Below, one piece after another: positions 56,701 to 63,896 of a stretch of 64,000 nt of DNA (positions are counted from its first letter, which is position 1; each line of letters starts with the position of its first letter). The position numbers were made by a program, and so were the translations under genes. The DNA is from Aureimonas glaciei (lineage in GTDB: Bacteria; Pseudomonadota; Alphaproteobacteria; Rhizobiales; Rhizobiaceae), in NCBI RefSeq assembly GCF_014643375.1, contig NZ_BMJJ01000011.1, positions 152,398 to 216,397 of the forward strand. The letters are read 5' to 3'. The notes beneath the pieces were generated by a model. The model was not told the origin of the DNA, made no database searches, and saw nothing but the letters and a program-made list of their open reading frames with translations.

Positions 56701-59700
56701 TGCGCTTTCCCGACCGACGGCCTGGACATCCCCCCGGAGCTTTGCGCGAGCTACGCAAAGACCCTGCACGGTCATCTGCGCGACGGCTATTCGACGCTTC
56801 AGACAGCTCTACGCTCCACCTACGAAAACATCCCCGGATTGCCCAAGGGTGCAGACGAGTTCGATGCGGTGATCCATCATCAACTCGCAGGCTATGACGA
56901 ATTCGGAAACCTTACACACGCCATTTCTCCCCACACCAACGGGAGGGATTGGACCGAGCGCCGCTTCTCCTACTCAGCCGACCCGTTCAGACGGACCCCA
57001 ACGACCGTGGCATTGAGCCGTTGCGTCGAGGACACCGCGGGAGCGGGAAACGACACGAAGGGCGTTTCGGGAGCGGACGACCGATGCACCTTTGGTTTGG
57101 ACGCACTGCCGGAACCGATGCGTCGCACCTCGGTCACGCATCATTCCACCGCCCGCATCGACGCGCACAGCGGCGCGACAGCCGAAACGACCGACGTTAA
57201 CGGCAACGCGATCCTGCTCGATTTCGACCGCTGGGGACGGCTGCGCCTCGTCGCGCGCGGCTGGGGCAACGCGCCGCGCGAAAACCGCACCTTCTCGCCA
57301 CAGCTGAAACTGGCCCTGGCCAAGAGCGACGCGGTCACGCAGGAGCCGGGGGAACTAAATTCAGCCGACGAATGGCGGATCCTCGCGCTGGCGGACTACG
57401 AGAAGGTCGCAAACGGTTTGCTGCGCGGCAATTTGCGGCGTTTCGATCCGTCCGACAGCTATGCCGGCCTGCAGGGACGTGGCAAGACCACGCGCGAGAC
57501 TGCGCTGTTCACCGACGGCAATGGCCGTCCGATCCAGAGCATCCGCGAGGCCGACGTTTGCGCCGGAGTGCCCGACGACCTCGTCTATGGCAGGAAGAAC
57601 GCAACCTCAAAGGGCAAACTCGCGGCGCCCACGGATGGCTTGGCAGAACGCTGCACAGGGGTTGCCAAGGCCATCGTGACGCCTTCGAGCGCGATCGATG
57701 CCCTTGGACGCGACCTGTTGTCGTTCGAGCCCTATCCTTATGCGAACCCGTTCCAGGAGCAACGGTCGGGGCCGTATCGGGAGCCCGAATTGCAGGAGCT
57801 TGCTGCAGCGCCGGCGGAGCCGACCTGGCTGTCGCGCAGCACCTATGACGGCGCCGGGCGGCCGACACTGGTGGAATCGCGGCTAGCGCTCGAAGACGGT
57901 GTAGCGAAGGACCGGGTGCGCGGCGCTGCGCAGTACAGGTATCGGGTGCTCCCACCGGCCGGATCGACGCGATTGGCTCGGTTCGAGGCGTTGACGGTTT
58001 CGCCGCGGTGCAGCGCCAGTGCTGCGTGGTCGGATGCGCGAGGATTGACCCGTACCGTCTTCGAGCAGCAGGCACGACTTTATCCTCAGCCCGTCATCTC
58101 CGGCGAAGTCGAGGCTCCGGACATCGATACGGTGGGAGACAAACCTGCAGACTACAAGCGCAACCACGCGCTCTCCTGGGGCGACTGCGAGCCGATCGCC
58201 GCTGTCGCCACTCCGCTCCGACCGCAAATGGAGATGGCGGCTGCAGCGGAGTGGCCGCACGAAACCGAAATCGCGTCCCCGCAGCCGGCGCGCGTCTCTT
58301 ACGACTACGACCAGCTGCAACAGCTGAAGGAAGTGAGCTATCCGCTAACCGAGCAGGCGCGAGCCTCGATCACCGCTCGATACGACTCGATCGGGCGCAT
58401 GACGGAGTTGCATGAGCCGAATTCCGGCTGCACCAGCTATGGCTACGACCCGATGAACCTGCTCGTGTCGGTACGCGGCTTTCGCTACGAGCCCGACGGC
58501 AAACCCTGCGGCACGACTTCCCGCGTCACCAACGAGAAGCGCTACCGCTACGCCGCCGACCGGCTGGTCGAGATGTCCTATCACTCGCTCGAAGAACAGG
58601 GCGGGGCGGACGACCGGCGCGACACCGTCCGGTTCTTCCACGACAGCTACCCGCACGCCGAAGCAAGCGGCGAACTGCTCGAGGCACTGCGCTACGTGCC
58701 GAACGACGATGCCAACCGGCGCTTCGTGGACGTGACCGGCCGCGAATGCGACAACTGCATCGGCCAGGTCGCGATTGTCGCCGACCGCACCGGCGCGCGC
58801 AGCCTCGCCTACAATCCGCTCGGACTGGTAAGTCGGGAGATCCGCTCGATCGTTGCGCCGCTGAAGGATGCGGGGCTGACGCACAGCAACGGCCGCGGCG
58901 AGGACTATCTGCCGGAGGTCTCCTTCCATGAGATAGAGAATTCCTACACCGCCTTCGGCGACCTCGTGCAGCAGCGCTTCGCCGAAAGCGCGCCGTCTAA
59001 TCCGCATCAGACATGCGTGGAAAACGGAGTGGAGACCTGTCTGGCACGCTTCACGATCGGCCGCAGATATGCGCCGGACGGCGCGGTGGCCGAACTGCTG
59101 TTCAACAAGCGGCCGCTGGTCACCGCCGCGCAGGACGCGCTCGGTCGGCCCACAATCCGCTGGACGGCGGACGGGACGGCGACCGGTTACAGTTACGATG
59201 ATAAGGATCTGCGGCTCAACCAATTGGCCACGCTGAGCGGCGCAGAGCTGTCGGCAGGCGAAGGAAGGGCGGCCGGCCCGCTCGCCGTCCAGGTGAACGG
59301 CTACCAATATGACGGCGGCGGCAACGTGCTCTCCTATAAGAATCTTGCACTTGCGGGAGAGGGGTACAGGAGCGGCTTCGGCTTCCAGTACGACGCGGTC
59401 AACCGGCTGATCGGCTTTGCCTCCAAAACGTTTAAGGGCGGCGAAGGGCTGAAGAGCAGCGGCATCTATGAATATGACGCCGGGCACCGTTTTACGCGCC
59501 GCCAGTTGTCCATCCTTGGCACCGGTGCGCAACTGACGAGCCTCGTGCGCGAGTGGACCTACCAATATGAAAACGAACCGGGTGCAACGCCGCTTCACGC
59601 TCCAAAACTCATCCGGTTCCAAGCCAACGACGTCGGGCGTGACACCACGTTCGCCTATGACGACATCGGTCGGATGACCCGCGTCGGTATGGCAAAGTCT

Positions 59701-61074
59701 AAGTCCGATGCGAAGCCGTCCGCTAGCCTTTTGAGCAACCGGGCGATGAGCTGGGATGCCGAGGGCCGGCTGGTCCGCGTGCGCGGCGTGCAGGACAAGT
59801 CGGCGGAGGGCAACGAAGCTTGGATGCGCGAAGACTACGTCTACGATTCCGGCGGCAACCGGACGCTGCGCATCCATCGGCCGCGCGTCGATGCCTCCGG
59901 CCAGCCGGTCAAGGACGAGGAAGCCGCCACAACCGCCACGATCTACCTCACGCCCTTCTATGCCAGGACGCTCGACCGGCGCGGCTCGGTGCAGATCGCG
60001 CAGGGCACCCTGCCGTCGGCGTCGCTCGATGCGCCTGGCGACGGCAGCGAAGCCCCGGTCGTCACCTATGTCCATTCCGACCTCGCGGTCGGTTCGATGA
60101 CGGCAAGTGTGACGGCGTACGGCGAGCCCTGGGATGCCCAGGCTATCGTCATCGGCCGGCGCGAATATAGCCCCTACGGGCTGGAGCTGACGGCAGACGG
60201 CTTGGCGGAGACCGGGCGGCCGGGAGCTGCGCCGCTATCGGTGTTCCATGGCAAGGAACTCGACCGCGTCACCAACTTCTCGTCCTTCGGCGCGCGATCC
60301 TACAGCCGCGACCTCGGCATCTGGCTGAGCCCGGATCCGTTGATGACAGGGTACATAGGAAATCCCTCCGGCTTGACTGCCCTGGGCGTCCGAACGATGA
60401 ACGCATACGCGTTTGCCGGTCACAATCCCATACGGGCTTCAGATTCTGACGGCCGAGTCATCGATACAATTCTGGATGTAGGTTTCGTTGCGTATGACAT
60501 CGGAGCGCTAGCATACGACGAATACAAGACAGGCGGTGCCAACAGGAGTGAAAACCTCACCGCTTTGGGCGCAGATATAGGTGGAGTGCTCATTCCTTTC
60601 GCCACTGGAGGAGGAGTTGCGGTGAGGGGTGGATTGAAGATAGGTGACAACGCTGCCGGCGTAATTGGACGAAATATTGACAATATGGCCTCGACTGCAC
60701 GCAAAGGCGATAGTATTGCACCTTCTCATCTGACAAGAGGTAAGATTTCTGAAGGGCAGGTGCTCGAAAATCTGACACTTCGGGAAAACAGAATTGGGCA
60801 TTCGACGAGCGTAGCGCGCACCGTCCCCGACGCTGATTTCGCCGACGATTTAGGCCGAGAGCTTTTTGAAATTAAGGATGTAAACCGGCTTAGCCTAACT
60901 AAACAAATTAGATCGCAGATCGAACTTGTCGAAAGCGGCAAATTTGATGGTTTAACCATCGTACTGCCTAATAGAACGAAAATATCTGGTCCGGTCCGTG
61001 AAAGGCTCGGAGACATACCTTCGTTAATAATACGCTCCGATAGCCTGATGAAGACCCCAATGAAAATTAACTGA
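47761..61074 (+). CDS. Giant secreted SpvB/TcdB/RHS-repeat toxin-like protein with C-terminal nuclease-like tip
   Basis: 4437 residues, one uninterrupted frame. Sec signal peptide at ~1-27 (ending PARA). Residues ~237-620 are an SpvB N-terminal domain (KLPMLLRPSRGPGPSFSIS, VLGRGWDLS). VCBS/FG-GAP-like DxNGDGxxD motifs lie near 725, 2225, 2338, 2427 and 2523. TcdB-middle-type segments such as YFNRAERQFYGFESR are at about 2636. YD/RHS repeats run from ~3360 to 4050 (YDGAGRPT, YDSIGRMTELH, DAEGRLVRV). The RHS core lies at ~4160-4234 (GARSYSRDLGIWLSPDPL through NPIRASDSDGRV). The last ~200 residues look like a PD-(D/E)XK toxin (PDADF ... LFEIKDV ... LSLTKQIRSQ). It resembles a TcB/TcC fusion of insecticidal toxin complexes. 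The region from ~620 to 2220 is unrecognised. Confidence 0.85.
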   Translation: MLRRTVLTFVGVSFLFQTSLPSEPARADPTLPLVLQHKIEPPKGLLWSKISLVEGKNTFSEGGLELSLADHHGSSHPVAIKIDCFDESGTPPLEIDARAYGEGSRLLNVTRRENDPCASYAVTSAEVARELIDGRKITDSMPTAIAVEAHHSGERRSDSTGNPSVFVFNPVHGNWTEAKAHSQAARNPQKAYATLAEHHQRLIVGVIALPPRLQQPALNTPSSVTGPISQVNASDGYLAIDPIEPDSKGAYGVKLPMLLRPSRGPGPSFSISYNSQGAPGVLGRGWDLSVSTIEVRGPAPIYHPEYETEDYVLDGMDLIALDGDGVDMAPLHKGGPIVRRVKEVRYFRPRNNSSPLIVRRFGNAPSGYYWEVWNPNSHVTRLYGGAFQGDGVRPKIDDNRNGHLLATAKFSGGLKRAVVGQWGLTQEFDNQAARSGASYIYHQNDGESGGDGRACIDEVAAGNCRAALRLKEVRYNQTFNTSYRPKQADGAVDSRGETVVAFDWRPRGERLENTDDTPRDTSRDNTDGRLGFLRAHQYWLKGIDVRYRPDTGKLWLASSDEGHADGKVVFSRHSFELSEGDNACMNYDVVLTKYKVDGNRNFDGLAASQEQEFSFNYDGEKYVSNTSGACAREWSDATPVAELGSLPEDATGTIGFPTGLLKNLGFDRQVRRSLLGTGRSEEVGASAYVGIGPTGDTNIKPITGGFKGGYNFTRSETNSTLVDVTGDGIDDVVWRENGQLSYCGGKRYPAPHFVTYPTTRCGRVEGIADLSLSSTSTFSAGAEASFYGSVFAGVGFNRSNNDTYIYFTHRDADGLIDLAAYGQVYYGQGETVVGGTLKNGMLEGGTRVVRFQPNSALTPPLPGGPRVAEISHHLPRDLRETILEIEARLEATALQLEALDYSQTTLAWEAPLDGVVRLADGEFVSGKAEPNKIPLNGLDPEFGPDKFQELYEEVEAYKRYAYDCTAWPEKEFCHRRYSDPYGAQFNRPADEFSFVRTFGARLRVSLSKRETKTVVTCKEEILPAEGAFQLAEQDVDHACRRPGGNASHIDVRTGDVLYLTYSIHPHFAKWLKPNAVVSYVAVDNDPAFAIAVQEDKKGIVGRLPCRWNLPTVAPAPIKDCALSQLSPYTFDLRAGALTTAPNRSVELAPGRQRTFEGAFNIPVSLTSTYKVYFDVLAGRIPQPAGAGAVAGQAPGPVPVQALGRVYRFDVSAACLGATKTCAVTLPSACEAASPLKNECDLFVAAEQSHFAVATRIVVQHDVRGAEIEARNVDGLLKDMVWTRPPHIRTILAKLDPLPVGDLAPGAYKERYSLVYMPVAMGQEDIEYFRVERGLFDNPDIDMNEGDPQPKLIQFSAMMELERATVEFARVRQTRELCRFAGELLDYLRRSYAPQAPPFADEYLAYWIKAQSEYETPCAEADAAYGKATFTGGTGPNLSVTDRLNLPVLLRSLSYEDRMSSAETLLKRVQDSLSLGGHFLTDGHRVTRRGYRLPIKVNPLDCDLLGKTDTPLSDPIVDYPGRPVPDCAYRLSANFAMEDFEQLIGEKEAKNLRKMLAPLSNSTAAAFKVDLAATINGRPAAFRELTGDATGNDPCTPVTPKTCIGTYGTTGDSNTGVKAYLHPEGTGIASGPNPNDPTAGDVLQRVSTNKRTGRAVAFSNSIMSTTLPPKCERAYPLFKTGWQMEAKQDCLFQGSDISTDDEKYKGPPAYTVTYEITQGNRFIGRNRVVEFRAMPLDVVEFQIRIVPVEQSINLPSSPQATARGAFSILQGTEANGLIRERHLIPRSPSDILPDPSVTGAVNPRVKHACPNAPVPPAMGAPLPSWHRPLPATCRPWSRLGWAELLLGAQYRTYSDAQKTGLPNQYSIKRRREILRLQPEIETSSDQYLLQRTGGGNAMLVSEIVRKETGDIVALRKEIGTAELPYQVEVAQPTDYLIFHRREPKVTKTGSAWILMGNRAPRDGSLKPIPPFWQLRFGTQENRDPSERPTDAYQKSAQQCPADASADPDFKNCEAYLAPKGQISLALDGVDYFTLQHRFVGPVDGGPIAGRKPDAEKDAEAAERVGVGQCSTPRPNATASCWKGPDDTLFVEEPIVLGRPIEARRREMHSVSALIGFEQPPLAQFRFEFDSYTRMACIDPAIEPIKEELEKLTPAIEMCQIRGYAAASESPAQLLYPNRPNPPAAKRTVPVYAPVQSSKVRSVSRNTGVLLFNKNGSNSIREHTTAYLDVNGDGYADVVSGGHAELSSPVGLSRRDWWHYFRVDDNMPSLAPELVADGMQQNAKSSSRGEGVGLTPSTFAVFKQLGTQTTHSGSPDPVLDPGFSLDEEKGQDDLFTELRDFNGDGLPDSITGGKVGDNLTLALNAGGGMTAAPNAARIIVGDTGVSAQPFNSNSSAGFGVRLGFSVESGSYGAGMGLAHRGTGSVGAFMDFTGDGRPDIAVPTKNEGSGNLVVFPNLGNGFGKGRWHTIKDRSPTRTGFTETTLVDAGGFFSYGFNLPPPVFLKVQFNVSGKFTRGQTRELQSFRDMNGDGFPDLALVRGTSSALDDIGDKEPFESEVHYNPEARYHLLTSVTNPSGSRYLLGHGLYGNTDAAHGSAVWALNEVAVDDGFEPSQQKAKPMAADGHDVALTRYNYQRGYFNRAERQFYGFESRVSTTMGCDLARAPTCLDHFKGGDQPTETELTEIGYRKLQIVRDTYWNRDYLTQGMLRTQQVEGFETQDNAPAASDAEVVSARRYGYTIANLDHYKSVPDPADWAAPSPKESNLISGSWDSSTRVLGSKLPQTWDGSVFQVDNPILGAASVCGDALGTTCVRALEDDVLRKGFAREQQAFWAQQSGAVHQRLERLEVFGGNVTPTTAALGTTARLRSAVAFDYDQWGQVHRFHDFGEAAQDWMAGDDASVNASLTYAVRQGLNAPKPQDWVRDSSNSGDHAPANAGYPLLGLPLEIRIFGGGIPRRGGGTSPLRVRQASYTADGRGNLSDVCAFPTDGLDIPPELCASYAKTLHGHLRDGYSTLQTALRSTYENIPGLPKGADEFDAVIHHQLAGYDEFGNLTHAISPHTNGRDWTERRFSYSADPFRRTPTTVALSRCVEDTAGAGNDTKGVSGADDRCTFGLDALPEPMRRTSVTHHSTARIDAHSGATAETTDVNGNAILLDFDRWGRLRLVARGWGNAPRENRTFSPQLKLALAKSDAVTQEPGELNSADEWRILALADYEKVANGLLRGNLRRFDPSDSYAGLQGRGKTTRETALFTDGNGRPIQSIREADVCAGVPDDLVYGRKNATSKGKLAAPTDGLAERCTGVAKAIVTPSSAIDALGRDLLSFEPYPYANPFQEQRSGPYREPELQELAAAPAEPTWLSRSTYDGAGRPTLVESRLALEDGVAKDRVRGAAQYRYRVLPPAGSTRLARFEALTVSPRCSASAAWSDARGLTRTVFEQQARLYPQPVISGEVEAPDIDTVGDKPADYKRNHALSWGDCEPIAAVATPLRPQMEMAAAAEWPHETEIASPQPARVSYDYDQLQQLKEVSYPLTEQARASITARYDSIGRMTELHEPNSGCTSYGYDPMNLLVSVRGFRYEPDGKPCGTTSRVTNEKRYRYAADRLVEMSYHSLEEQGGADDRRDTVRFFHDSYPHAEASGELLEALRYVPNDDANRRFVDVTGRECDNCIGQVAIVADRTGARSLAYNPLGLVSREIRSIVAPLKDAGLTHSNGRGEDYLPEVSFHEIENSYTAFGDLVQQRFAESAPSNPHQTCVENGVETCLARFTIGRRYAPDGAVAELLFNKRPLVTAAQDALGRPTIRWTADGTATGYSYDDKDLRLNQLATLSGAELSAGEGRAAGPLAVQVNGYQYDGGGNVLSYKNLALAGEGYRSGFGFQYDAVNRLIGFASKTFKGGEGLKSSGIYEYDAGHRFTRRQLSILGTGAQLTSLVREWTYQYENEPGATPLHAPKLIRFQANDVGRDTTFAYDDIGRMTRVGMAKSKSDAKPSASLLSNRAMSWDAEGRLVRVRGVQDKSAEGNEAWMREDYVYDSGGNRTLRIHRPRVDASGQPVKDEEAATTATIYLTPFYARTLDRRGSVQIAQGTLPSASLDAPGDGSEAPVVTYVHSDLAVGSMTASVTAYGEPWDAQAIVIGRREYSPYGLELTADGLAETGRPGAAPLSVFHGKELDRVTNFSSFGARSYSRDLGIWLSPDPLMTGYIGNPSGLTALGVRTMNAYAFAGHNPIRASDSDGRVIDTILDVGFVAYDIGALAYDEYKTGGANRSENLTALGADIGGVLIPFATGGGVAVRGGLKIGDNAAGVIGRNIDNMASTARKGDSIAPSHLTRGKISEGQVLENLTLRENRIGHSTSVARTVPDADFADDLGRELFEIKDVNRLSLTKQIRSQIELVESGKFDGLTIVLPNRTKISGPVRERLGDIPSLIIRSDSLMKTPMKIN
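60463..61074 (+). other. Variable C-terminal toxin module of the RHS protein (Tox-REase-like)
   Basis: Residues ~4235-4437. Composition drops to clearly AT-richer than the rest of the gene, as is usual for swapped RHS tips. The core GKISEGQVLENLTLREN ... VPDADFADDLGRELFEIKDV ... RLSLTKQIRSQIE ... NRTKISGPVRERL fits the restriction-endonuclease fold Tox-REase-7 type (Asp, E-x-K triad). Assignment is by motif memory, not a search. No adjacent gene has the look of a cognate immunity protein. Confidence 0.55.
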
Positions 61075-61089
61075 CGCATTGGTGATCAT

Positions 61090-63003
61090 ATGATAAGGCG
61101 GAGTAAATTTCAAGTATGCGCTGTATTGCTCAGCATTCTCGCATGGACGTCTAGCGGGTTCACCCAAGATTCCGGTATCCTAGAGAAGTCCGTTACCTTT
61201 GAACTCACCCAGCCCCTCGACGCAGAGCAGAACTTCAACTGGTTCATGCGCCCGCCGAGCCCGCCCAAAGGGGAGCCGGAAAGGGCGTCGCGGCGGGAGT
61301 CGGGCGCGCATCAGGCGATGTGGGAGCCGCTGTTTGTGCTCGACCGCGAGACCGGCGAACTTGAAGGCTGGTTGGCCGAAAAGATCGAGGCCAACGCGGC
61401 GATGGACGAGTGGACGCTGACCCTACGCGACGGGATCGAATGGTCTGATGACGAGGCGTTCGACGCAGGCGACGTGATCCACACGGTCAAGATGGCGCTG
61501 CTCGATGACACGCTATCGGCGCTGGAGGCGACGGAAATGCGCAGTGCGCTGAAGCCCGGCTCCAGCGTTGTTGACGGGAAGGTCGTCCACAACGGCATCG
61601 AGCAGGACGGCGACCTGACGGTGATCTTCAAACTGCGCAAGCCCGATCCGCGCTTCGCGCTGAAGCATTTCGGCGGGGCAATGTTCGGCAGCTTCCTGAT
61701 CATGCCCGAGCATAAATGGCCCAGCACCAAGACGGACAAGCACGGCAGGGAGTTCTTCGAACCGCCAGTTTCCCAGTTCGTGTGGCAAGATCCGATCGGC
61801 ACCGGGCCTTACGAACTCGAGTCCTACGATATGTCCAAGGTCGTCTGGAAGCGGAGGACGAAGTGGTGGGGTGTCGGCGAAGAACTTGGCGGCATGTACG
61901 ATCCGACCGAACTGCCGGAACCCGAAAAGCTGATCTGGCAGCCCCTCGCCGACGAGATGGCCAGCAAAACACTGCTCGTAAACAACGAGCTCGACGCGGC
62001 GCGCGCCTATTCACGCGAGACGTTCCTGGCCGCCCGCAGCGCGAACCCGGCAATCGTCGGCTGGTCCGACCCGGTTCCGCCGCTGAATCCAGGATCTGGA
62101 CCGGCAACTGGCCCAGCACCGTCCCCAGTTGACGCAGGTCTCGCCTGGGCCGAGCCCTGCACGCGGCAGCTCGAAATCAACACCAAGGTCGAGCCGTGGA
62201 ACGATCCACGCATGCGCAAGGTCCTTTCGCTCCTGATCGATCGCAAGAAACTGGCCGAAATCGGCTATGGCGGAACCACCACGCCAGCCAGAACGATGTT
62301 CTACGAAACCGGCGCGATGACGCCGGTCATCGAAGCCGTCGCTGAGGATTTCGGTCTCCCCGAGCAGGCGAATATCGCCGAGGCCGAGAGACTCCTCTCG
62401 GAAGTCGGCTACTCAAAGACGGCGGGAGTCTATCACAGAAACGACAAGCCACTTACTGCCGCCATCACCGTGAACGACAGCGTTCCAACGGACAAGAAGG
62501 CAGTCGACGAACTGAAGGCGCAGTTGAGCGCCGCGGGGTTGGAAACAGTCCTCCAGAGCGTTTCCAATGCAGACTATTGGGGACGCGACATCCCGACCGG
62601 CGACTATGCGCTGGCCTATGGATGGCTGTCCTGCGGGTCCGTGGTAGAGCCCTACACCTCAATGGCGCGATATCGGAAGAGCACCGCCATCAAGAATCCT
62701 CTCGGCGCCCGTACCTTTAACAACACCGGCCGGTGGGACTCGGAGGCGAGCGCGGCCTTTGAGGCGACGCTCGACGAGATCGCGGCCTTACCGGTCCGCG
62801 ACGCCGCGATCCCTGACTTGGTCGCGAAGGCGTACAAGCATATCGATGAGGACACACCTTTCATCCCGCTAGTGCAGACGCCGCGCATTGTCCCGTTCAA
62901 TACCACGAACTGGACGGGCTGGCCGTCCGCGGCGACCGGCGGCGTGCCGATGTACACCTCGGGCGACGCGCATTTGATGGTTCACAGGTTGAAGAAGCGC
63001 TGA
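61090..63003 (+). CDS. Orphan family 5 ABC transporter substrate-binding protein
   Basis: 637 residues, larger than usual. Sec signal peptide (MIRRSKFQVCAVLLSILAWTSS). SBP_bac_5 features: AEKIEANAAMDEWTLTLRDGIEW, AGDVIHTVKMALLDDT, MPEHKWPST, DPIGTGPYELESYDM and MRKVLSLLIDRKKLAEIGYGG. A Pro/Gly-rich segment near residues 324-350 (PVPPLNPGSGPATGPAPSP) is unusual and might mark a compensated frameshift. No permease or ATPase genes follow. It starts 15 bases after the RHS stop and is probably cotranscribed with it. Confidence 0.85.
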   Translation: MIRRSKFQVCAVLLSILAWTSSGFTQDSGILEKSVTFELTQPLDAEQNFNWFMRPPSPPKGEPERASRRESGAHQAMWEPLFVLDRETGELEGWLAEKIEANAAMDEWTLTLRDGIEWSDDEAFDAGDVIHTVKMALLDDTLSALEATEMRSALKPGSSVVDGKVVHNGIEQDGDLTVIFKLRKPDPRFALKHFGGAMFGSFLIMPEHKWPSTKTDKHGREFFEPPVSQFVWQDPIGTGPYELESYDMSKVVWKRRTKWWGVGEELGGMYDPTELPEPEKLIWQPLADEMASKTLLVNNELDAARAYSRETFLAARSANPAIVGWSDPVPPLNPGSGPATGPAPSPVDAGLAWAEPCTRQLEINTKVEPWNDPRMRKVLSLLIDRKKLAEIGYGGTTTPARTMFYETGAMTPVIEAVAEDFGLPEQANIAEAERLLSEVGYSKTAGVYHRNDKPLTAAITVNDSVPTDKKAVDELKAQLSAAGLETVLQSVSNADYWGRDIPTGDYALAYGWLSCGSVVEPYTSMARYRKSTAIKNPLGARTFNNTGRWDSEASAAFEATLDEIAALPVRDAAIPDLVAKAYKHIDEDTPFIPLVQTPRIVPFNTTNWTGWPSAATGGVPMYTSGDAHLMVHRLKKR

Positions 63004-63384
63004 GTTGACGAGCCCGATAGCGCTTACTCTAGTCTACGTGTTTGCCCGGCATCCCGCTTGCGAGTCCGCCTGGTTGGCCCCCACCGGGTGGGTCCCGGGC
63101 GAAGCTTAGACTAGTCCTAATGCCTTAGCGAAGCACTCCGAGCAGCGGGATATATGCTTTAGACAACTTTTCGTAGTGCCGACGGGCGCGACGTTTGCGA
63201 CTATGACATGCAATTTGAATTTGAAGGAACGAGCTAGCGGACAACAACTGACACGCAAGACCTGTGTAAACTCGCAGAGTACACCATCACTGAGTAGCGG
63301 TTCCCCTGATCCCTGGCGTTCTGGACGGGCGGCGCCGGCTCGACCTGCGCCGCCCAGCGTCACGAGATCTGCCTCGGATCAGCT
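63004..63384. other. Intergenic region after the SBP gene
   Basis: 381 bases with no supportable gene. An 8-bp inverted repeat CTAGTCTA (63030-63037) / TAGACTAG (63107-63114) encloses a CCCAC-cgg-GTGGG hairpin. This might serve as a terminator, but a T-run is lacking. Confidence 0.45.
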
Positions 63385-63720
63385 TTAGCGACGGCAGGCC
63401 GGCTCGGCGTCGCCATCGCCGATGCAATGCAGCGCCGTGATCTCGTCCGGCTGGAGGACGGCGTCGGCCTGGTCACGGACGAGGGCCGGCGCTTCCTCGC
63501 CAACGTCGGCCCCGACATCGCTAGACTGTCGAGGGCAAGCGCCCGCTCTGCCGGTCGTGCGTCGACTGGATCGAGCGCCGTCCACATGTGGCGGGCAAGC
63601 TCGGCGCCGCGATCCCCGATCGTTCGGTCGCGGTCGGTTGGCTCGTCCGCACGCCGAAGAGGCGGACGCTGCGGATCAGCCGAGCCGGCGAACGTGGCTT
63701 TGCCGAGACGTATCGATGTG
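63385..63720 (+). pseudogene. ArsR-family regulator remnant (C-terminal part only, frameshifted)
   Basis: Reading at 63385 gives LATAGRLGVAIADAMQRRDL ... LVTDEGRRFLANVG, and after a frameshift near 63549 CRSCVDWIERRPHVAGKLGA ... VGWLVRTPKRRTLRISRAG. This is the characteristic C-terminal half of alphaproteobacterial ArsR-type winged-helix proteins (GRLGVAxADA; CxxCxDWxERRPHLAGxLGA). The N-terminal DNA-binding part is missing. Non-functional. Confidence 0.75.
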
Positions 63721-63896
63721 AGCCGGTTTGGATGGCAGCATCGGCACGGAGGCCTCACGACACCGCTGCCACCGCGTCTGGAAATGATTTCCACGGTCCG
63801 CCAGGGCCGATCGGCAGACCGTCACTACCTCTGCTTGATCGTTGCAACGGCAAACGGCGTTTGAGGAAGTAATGGGGGTGTTCGGCCAACTTCGAC

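Noticed and set aside
47761..61074. Whether the giant frame is two separate genes fused by sequencing
   Set aside because: It is open without stop or frameshift for 4437 codons and the domain order (SpvB, VCBS, TcdB-middle, RHS, tip) is coherent, so a single gene is favoured.
60726..61079. 117-codon minus-strand frame opposite the RHS tip, considered as an immunity gene
   Set aside because: It is a serine/leucine-rich shadow of the tip sequence, has no ribosome site on the minus strand, and no fold-like pattern.
63106..63388. Small frames on both strands after the orphan SBP
   Set aside because: No domain match, no ribosome site, and composition like non-coding sequence.
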